16,903 nucleotides of DNA, taken from NCBI GenBank assembly GCA_934141575.1, contig CAKPCJ010000027.1, positions 1-16,903 on the forward strand, given 5' to 3'. This DNA comes from an uncultured Bacilli bacterium. GTDB lineage: Bacteria; Bacillota_I; Bacilli_A; RF39; UBA660. The position numbers were made by a program, and so were the translations under genes. Positions within the stretch are counted from its first letter, which is position 1. Each line of letters begins with the position of its first letter. The notes beneath the pieces were generated by a model, which saw only the letters and a list, made by a program, of their open reading frames with translations, had not been told where the DNA came from and did no database searches. This document shows, piece after piece, positions 14,172 through 16,903 of this stretch.

Positions 14172-14193
14172 AAAAAACCACTGATATCAGTGG
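14172..14193 (-). terminator. Terminator/attenuator between rpmH and rnpA
   Basis: The 16-bp palindrome CCACTGATATCAGTGG (14178-14193) folds to a 6-bp stem with an ATAT loop and is followed by six T on the minus strand. It begins 3 nt after the rpmH stop. Because rnpA has no visible promoter of its own, it probably acts as a partial terminator. Confidence 0.85.
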
Positions 14194-14196
14194 CAA

Positions 14197-14328
14197 TTAT
14201 GCAGAAAGCTTTTTTCTTCCTTTTGAACGTCTATTGTTTAATACACTAGCACTTGTATTTCTAAATCCATGTACCTTTTTTCTTTTTTCTTTGTTTGGTT
14301 GATAAGTTGGTCCTTGTGTTCTTGCCAT
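14197..14328 (-). CDS. rpmH: 50S ribosomal protein L34
   Basis: A 43-residue, very basic ribosomal protein of the large subunit. It is recognised by YQPNKEKRKKVHGFR near the start and RRSKGRKKLSA at the end, and by its fixed place next to dnaA and rnpA. Start ATG 14328 has GGAGGTG ten bases upstream. Compared from memory with B. subtilis L34, it has about four extra residues near the N-terminus (MARTQGPTYQP versus MKRTFQP) and lacks about five after HGFR, where the usual RMSSKNGR-like segment is replaced by NTSAS. The promoter is a perfect sigma-A consensus, as expected for a highly expressed gene. Confidence 0.95.
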   Translation of the reverse strand: MARTQGPTYQPNKEKRKKVHGFRNTSASVLNNRRSKGRKKLSA

Positions 14329-14369
14329 ATCTAATACACCTCCAGTTTTTTAATAAATATCGCTATTAC

Positions 14370-14398
14370 ATTATAGTAGAATATTGGTTTTATGTCAA
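14370..14398 (-). promoter_or_regulatory. Perfect-consensus sigma-A promoter of rpmH
   Basis: On the minus strand, TTGACA (14398-14393) and TATAAT (14375-14370) are separated by 17 bp, matching the consensus at all twelve positions. Predicted start is near 14363, with a leader of about 35 nt. Confidence 0.92.
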
Positions 14399-14409
14399 TA
14401 ATTATTTAC

Positions 14410-14433
14410 AATTATCAACAATTGTTGATAATT
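14410..14433. repeat. 24-bp perfect palindrome with inverted DnaA-like boxes
   Basis: The two arms contain TTATCAACA (14412-14420) and TGTTGATAA (14423-14431), each one base off the DnaA consensus TTATCCACA, facing each other across 2 bp. The palindrome lies between the divergent rpmH and dnaA promoters, just upstream of the rpmH -35 element. Confidence 0.85.
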
Positions 14434-14463
14434 TTTTATTAACTTGTTCTTTACGTAAAAGTT

Positions 14464-14477
14464 TATAATGTGGATAA
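14464..14477 (+). promoter_or_regulatory. dnaA -10 element overlapping a consensus DnaA box
   Basis: TATAAT (14464-14469) shares its last T with TGTGGATAA (14469-14477), an exact DnaA box on the opposite strand. DnaA bound there would cover the transcript start, the usual logic of dnaA autorepression. I see no good -35 hexamer at 16-18 bp. Confidence 0.65.
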
Positions 14478-14550
14478 TTGTAAAAATTTGTAAAAATTTC
14501 TTTATTTTTGGGGTTTTTTGTTGTAAAATTATTAACGAGTAGGTGGTTTT

Positions 14551-15900
14551 ATGAACGTTGATAACTTGTGGAGTGATTTTTTGTCAACAATAAAAGAACA
14601 GATAAGCTCCTTAGCGTATAGTACTTGGTTTGAAAATGCAAGTATACATTCTATAGAAAACAAAACAATTAAAATTTCAACACCAACACATATACATAAG
14701 AAACAGTTAAAGGAAAAGTATAATGAATTAATTGAAAAAACCTTTAATACTATTACAGGTACTATTTTTATTGTAGAATATTATACGGAAGATGAGCTTT
14801 CATCTAATACAAAAGTAGAGAAGGACATTGGAGTTCCTTTCTATAGTACTGCCGAAACAAATTTAAATCCTAAATATGAGTTTGAAAATTTTATATTAGG
14901 TAATAGTAATAAGGAAGCACATGCTGCTGCATTTAGTGTTGCTGATAATCCTGGAAAAATGTATAACCCATTATTTATATATGGAAACAGTGGGTTAGGG
15001 AAGACTCACTTAATGCACGCGATAGGAAATTATATCACTAAAAATTCAAACAAAAAGGTTTTGTATGTTACTTCTGAAAAATTTAAAAACGATTTTGTTG
15101 AAATGAATAAAAAAGATAGCAAGAATAATAATTTTAGTGAGATAGATTTATTTAAAAGAAAATATAGAGATATCGATGTCCTAATTATTGACGATATTCA
15201 GTTTTTAGGTGGTGCACCTAGAAGTCAAGAAGAGTTTTTTCACACATTTAATGAATTGCACGATTCTAATAAGCAAATAATTATTTCTTCAGATAGATCT
15301 CCTAATGATTTAAAAATACTTGAGGATAGGTTAAGAACTAGATTTAACTGGGGATTAACGGTTAGTATTTATCCACCTGAATTTGATTTAAGGGTTAATA
15401 TATTAAAAAGAAAGATTGCTTCTCAAAATTTGATAGTTACTATCAACGAAGAGGTAATAGAGTATATTGCAGTAAATGTTGATAATGATGTTCGTCAATT
15501 GGAGGGAGCTCTAACTAGAATATGCGCATATTCTACAATATTTAATATTGATAATGTTACAAAGCAAATTGCTGAGGAGGCTTTGAAAGATCACATTTCC
15601 AAATCTGCTAATTACAAAAATGATATTCAGCGTATTCAACGTATAGTAGCTGACTATTATAAGATAAGTGTTGACGAAATAAAATCTAAAAAAAGAACGG
15701 CTATTATTGCATATCCTAGACAGATTGCAATGTATATGTGTAGAACTTTAACGGATGAATCTTACCCTAAAATTGGCGTAGAATTTGGGGGAAGAGACCA
15801 TTCGACAGTAATTCATGCGGTTGACAAAATTACAAGTGAACTTAAGTCAAATGAAGAACTTCAGAGAATTTTAGAAAAATTAAAGCATGATTTTAATTAA
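14551..15900 (+). CDS. dnaA: Chromosomal replication initiator protein DnaA
   Basis: DnaA binds 9-mer boxes at oriC, oligomerises with ATP, opens the duplex and loads the helicase; it also controls its own transcription. It has 449 residues. Domain I (about 1-78) includes the TWF segment at 25-27. A short domain II linker follows (about 79-105). The AAA+ domain III has Walker A GNSGLGKT at 145-152, Walker B LIIDD at 211-215 and the LRTRFNWG segment at 261-268. Domain IV carries the DNA-binding signature GGRDHSTVIHA at 413-423. All motifs are intact. Start ATG 14551 has TAGGTGG four bases upstream. It diverges from rpmH and precedes dnaN, with DnaA boxes on both sides. Confidence 0.99.
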   Translation: MNVDNLWSDFLSTIKEQISSLAYSTWFENASIHSIENKTIKISTPTHIHKKQLKEKYNELIEKTFNTITGTIFIVEYYTEDELSSNTKVEKDIGVPFYSTAETNLNPKYEFENFILGNSNKEAHAAAFSVADNPGKMYNPLFIYGNSGLGKTHLMHAIGNYITKNSNKKVLYVTSEKFKNDFVEMNKKDSKNNNFSEIDLFKRKYRDIDVLIIDDIQFLGGAPRSQEEFFHTFNELHDSNKQIIISSDRSPNDLKILEDRLRTRFNWGLTVSIYPPEFDLRVNILKRKIASQNLIVTINEEVIEYIAVNVDNDVRQLEGALTRICAYSTIFNIDNVTKQIAEEALKDHISKSANYKNDIQRIQRIVADYYKISVDEIKSKKRTAIIAYPRQIAMYMCRTLTDESYPKIGVEFGGRDHSTVIHAVDKITSELKSNEELQRILEKLKHDFN

Positions 15901-16039
15901 CAGTGGATAAAATGTAAACTTTTCACATAATATACACAGCTTATATTTGCCAAAAATTACAATAAAATACAACAATTTCATATTTATCCACATTTTCCAC
16001 CGTAATAAAAATAATACATTAATAAAAGGAGAGTAAAAT
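15901..16039. other. dnaA-dnaN intergenic region: probable oriC part with DnaA boxes
   Basis: This 139-bp, very AT-rich gap holds one exact DnaA box (TTATCCACA, 15984-15992) directly followed by TTTTCCACC (15993-16001). Nearer dnaA are two one-mismatch boxes: 15902-15910 (reverse strand TTATCCACT) and ATATACACA (15930-15938). The AT-only stretch after the paired boxes is a candidate unwinding element. This resembles the Bacillus arrangement in which unwinding occurs between dnaA and dnaN. Confidence 0.7.
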
Positions 16040-16903
16040 ATGTATTTCATTATAAAGAAAGATAAAATATTAGAAAAACTTAACATAGTTGCTAAGGCTG
16101 TATCTACAAAAAATTTAATTCCAGCATTAGCAGGTATTAAATTTGAATTGACAGATAGTGGGTTATATCTAACAGCTACTGATAATGATATTACAATTAA
16201 GGCTATCATTAGTAATGATGATTTAGTATCTAAAAAGAGCAATGGTTCTATCGTATTACCTGGTAGATATATATTAGAAATAATACGAAAGTGTCCTGAT
16301 GAAGATATAACATTTGAATTAATTGATAATTTGAAAGTATTAATAAGTACATCTAATTATAAAACAAATTTAAATGGTATAGAATTAAGTGATTATCCAA
16401 GTGTTGATTTAGAAGAAAATGATAATTTTGTTATTCTTAAAAGCAAAATCTTAAGAAATATTATAAATCAAACAAGCTTTGCAGTATCACTTAGTGAAGC
16501 TAGACCAATAATTACGGGTGTTAATTTTAAAATAGAAGATAATAGGTTAGAGGTTACAGCTACTGATTCACATAGATTATCAACAAAAGTTGTTGAATTA
16601 TCAGATTCTATAAATAATATAGTTAATGTTACTATCCCTGGAAGAAATATTAATGAATTGAAGTCTATTTTAGGTGAAGAAGAAGAAATTAACATGTTTT
16701 TCTTTGAAAATAAGATTTTATTTAAATTCGATGATATTTTATTTCAAACAAGAATACTAAATGGTAGTTATCCTAATACAGCCAAGTTGATACCAACTCA
16801 GTTTGAGCTAGCTATTAAGATAAACTTAAATAACTTATATGATGCTGTTGATAGAATCTCTTTATTATCAAATGATTATAAGATAAGAATATCTGTTATG
16901 GAT
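16040..16903 (+). CDS. dnaN: DNA polymerase III beta subunit (sliding clamp), partial
   Basis: The clamp that encircles DNA and tethers the replicative polymerase. The frame opens at ATG 16040 behind AAAGGAGAG and is still open at the right edge after 288 codons, so about the last quarter is missing. It begins MYFIIKKDKILEKLN and carries family segments KAVSTKNLIPALAGIKFE, LPGRYILEIIRKCPDE, EARPIITGVNF, VTATDSHRLSTK and the ILNGSYPNT stretch of the clamp fold. Domain 1 is about residues 1-120, domain 2 about 125-245, and domain 3 is cut. Its place directly after dnaA is universal in this group. It may share the dnaA transcript; I see no strong separate promoter. Confidence 0.97.
   Translation, partial: MYFIIKKDKILEKLNIVAKAVSTKNLIPALAGIKFELTDSGLYLTATDNDITIKAIISNDDLVSKKSNGSIVLPGRYILEIIRKCPDEDITFELIDNLKVLISTSNYKTNLNGIELSDYPSVDLEENDNFVILKSKILRNIINQTSFAVSLSEARPIITGVNFKIEDNRLEVTATDSHRLSTKVVELSDSINNIVNVTIPGRNINELKSILGEEEEINMFFFENKILFKFDDILFQTRILNGSYPNTAKLIPTQFELAIKINLNNLYDAVDRISLLSNDYKIRISVMD

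Larger units (their letters stand above)
14329..14550. other. rpmH-dnaA intergenic region: probable oriC part with divergent promoters
   Basis: This 222-bp gap separates genes diverging from the origin. From left to right it holds the rpmH promoter, a 24-bp palindrome with two near-consensus DnaA boxes, the dnaA -10 element overlapping a consensus DnaA box (14469-14477), a doubled gtaaaaattt (14480-14499), and an AT-rich run up to the dnaA ribosome site. The gene order switches strand here, as at a replication origin. Confidence 0.75.

Noticed and set aside
16003..16026. DnaA-trio element next to the paired boxes
   Set aside because: The stretch is AT-only and could unwind, but on the strand with the right polarity the triplets did not match the trio pattern I know, so I list it only as AT-rich DNA.
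15880..16242. 120-codon minus-strand frame across the dnaA-dnaN gap
   Set aside because: It is a shadow of the start of dnaN and the AT-rich gap, with no ribosome site; the gap is better explained by DnaA boxes.
16468..16695. 75-codon minus-strand frame
   Set aside because: It is fully antisense to dnaN and has no supporting start signal.

Overview
This window is a chromosomal replication-origin region from a very AT-rich Gram-positive bacterium. The order rpmH-rnpA-yidC-jag-mnmE-mnmG-rsmG-noc running left from dnaA, with dnaN on its right, is the classic Firmicutes origin layout. An RNA polymerase delta subunit (rpoE) and a Noc-type ParB point to the class Bacilli rather than Clostridia. 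UGA is a stop codon here (yidC and jag overlap by ATGA), and release factor 1 is present, so the code is the standard bacterial one and not the mycoplasma code. An uncultured, small-genome Bacilli lineage (RF39 or Erysipelotrichales-like) is my best guess; the window alone does not settle it.

Layout from left to right. 1-567 (-) is the N-terminal part of an unrecognised membrane or lipid-anchored protein with eleven VETTKP hexapeptide repeats. 691-4173 (-) is the cluster ywiB-like, argS, rpoE, prfA. 4269-6188 (+) is a class A penicillin-binding protein, the only plus-strand gene left of the origin. It converges on and overlaps an orphan type IV pilin-like gene (6181-6810, -). 6884-10662 (-) is mnmG-rsmG-noc. 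10821-12173 (-) is mnmE. 12225-14328 (-) is rpmH-rnpA-yidC-jag. 14551-15900 (+) is dnaA and 16040 to the right edge (+) is dnaN, cut by the window. DnaA boxes lie in both intergenic regions flanking dnaA. No gap between genes exceeds 300 bases, and I see no tRNA, rRNA, insertion sequence or CRISPR.

The genes form short transcription units with readable signals. Near-consensus sigma-A promoters precede rpmH, the pilin gene and the repeat-protein gene. Intrinsic terminators follow prfA, the pilin gene, noc, mnmE, jag and rpmH, and in four of these the stop codon lies in the terminator hairpin or touches its stem.

The most interesting observation is a paired one. The ParB-like protein beside rsmG carries three of the four residues that give Noc its DNA specificity, and the window contains one exact 14-bp Noc-binding palindrome (12202-12215), placed just upstream of the mnmE -10 element. 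The same Noc protein lacks the usual N-terminal membrane helix and has an unusual Q/N/M/P-rich insert of about 130 residues. I found no wholly unknown multi-gene system; the rest is core genome with local peculiarities.
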